Source of the DNA: Lysobacteraceae bacterium
Lineage (GTDB): Bacteria > Pseudomonadota > Gammaproteobacteria > Xanthomonadales > Xanthomonadaceae
Reading direction: 5' to 3'
Length of the DNA stretch: 14,291 bases
Assembly (NCBI GenBank): GCA_003449515.1
Contig: DMHI01000207.1
Location: forward strand, 1 to 14,291
The position numbers were made by a program, and so were the translations under genes. This document shows, in pieces, positions 14,270-14,291 of this stretch. Positions within the stretch are counted from its first letter, which is position 1. Each line of letters begins with the position of its first letter. Under the pieces are notes generated by a model that saw only the letters and a program-made list of their open reading frames with translations, searched no databases and was not told the origin of the DNA.

Positions 14270-14291
14270 ATGCTGCTGATGATCGACAACT
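14270..14291 (+). CDS. trpG: Anthranilate synthase component II (glutaminase), first seven codons
   Basis: ATG 14270 opens MLLMIDN and runs off the window. This is the characteristic TrpG/PabA beginning (MLLxIDNYDSFTYN), the first strand of a class I glutamine amidotransferase domain. Only 22 bases are visible, so the call rests on this short motif plus the expected place after trpE. There is no strong Shine-Dalgarno. Confidence 0.7.

Overview
The window is GC-rich bacterial chromosome, probably from a gammaproteobacterium of the Xanthomonadales/Lysobacterales. The evidence is the gene order rpe, PdsR/PdsS-type two-component system, trpE, (trpG), the high-GC codon use, and two promoters of the form GCTAGACT placed 7-8 bases before an ATG with no Shine-Dalgarno. 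The genus cannot be decided from the sequence. No rRNA, tRNA, CRISPR array or transposase was seen.

Layout. (1) Positions 1-3210, plus strand: the 3' part of a Ycf48/BNR-repeat protein overlapping an RND/MMPL-family membrane exporter, ended by a strong hairpin. (2) 3283-5589, minus strand: purC (purine synthesis), an Mpo1-like (DUF962) membrane protein and an EamA-family transporter. The last two overlap through a TTG start, so the three probably form one transcript. (3) 5673-7050, plus strand: a small secreted cytochrome c, a 108-residue membrane-anchored J-domain protein resembling a DjlA without its middle, and rpe. These are packed 1 and 9 bases apart. (4) 7140-9870: a response regulator and sensor kinase that match the 'proteobacterial dedicated sortase system' PdsR/PdsS families, with no sortase in the window. 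(5) 10049-11521: trpE.

(6) 11522 to about 14100 is different in character. It is clearly less GC-rich and carries, on the opposite strand, a DNA cytosine-5 methyltransferase followed, with an ATGA overlap, by a DUF4928-family protein that is probably the restriction endonuclease. The last 22 bases of the window (14270-14291) read MLLMIDN, the start of trpG. The restriction-modification cassette therefore lies between trpE and trpG, whose products form one enzyme, anthranilate synthase. The methyltransferase carries an N-terminal extension that reads as a ribbon-helix-helix DNA-binding domain. Two near-identical 8-bp palindromic motifs lie 13 bp apart just upstream of its start codon. Together they suggest a self-regulating methyltransferase, which is the most interesting hypothesis in the window.

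Most remaining genes are housekeeping (purine, pentose phosphate, tryptophan) or envelope functions (exporter, DMT transporter, cytochrome c, J-domain anchor, sensor kinase). All function calls come from reading motifs by eye; no database search was run.
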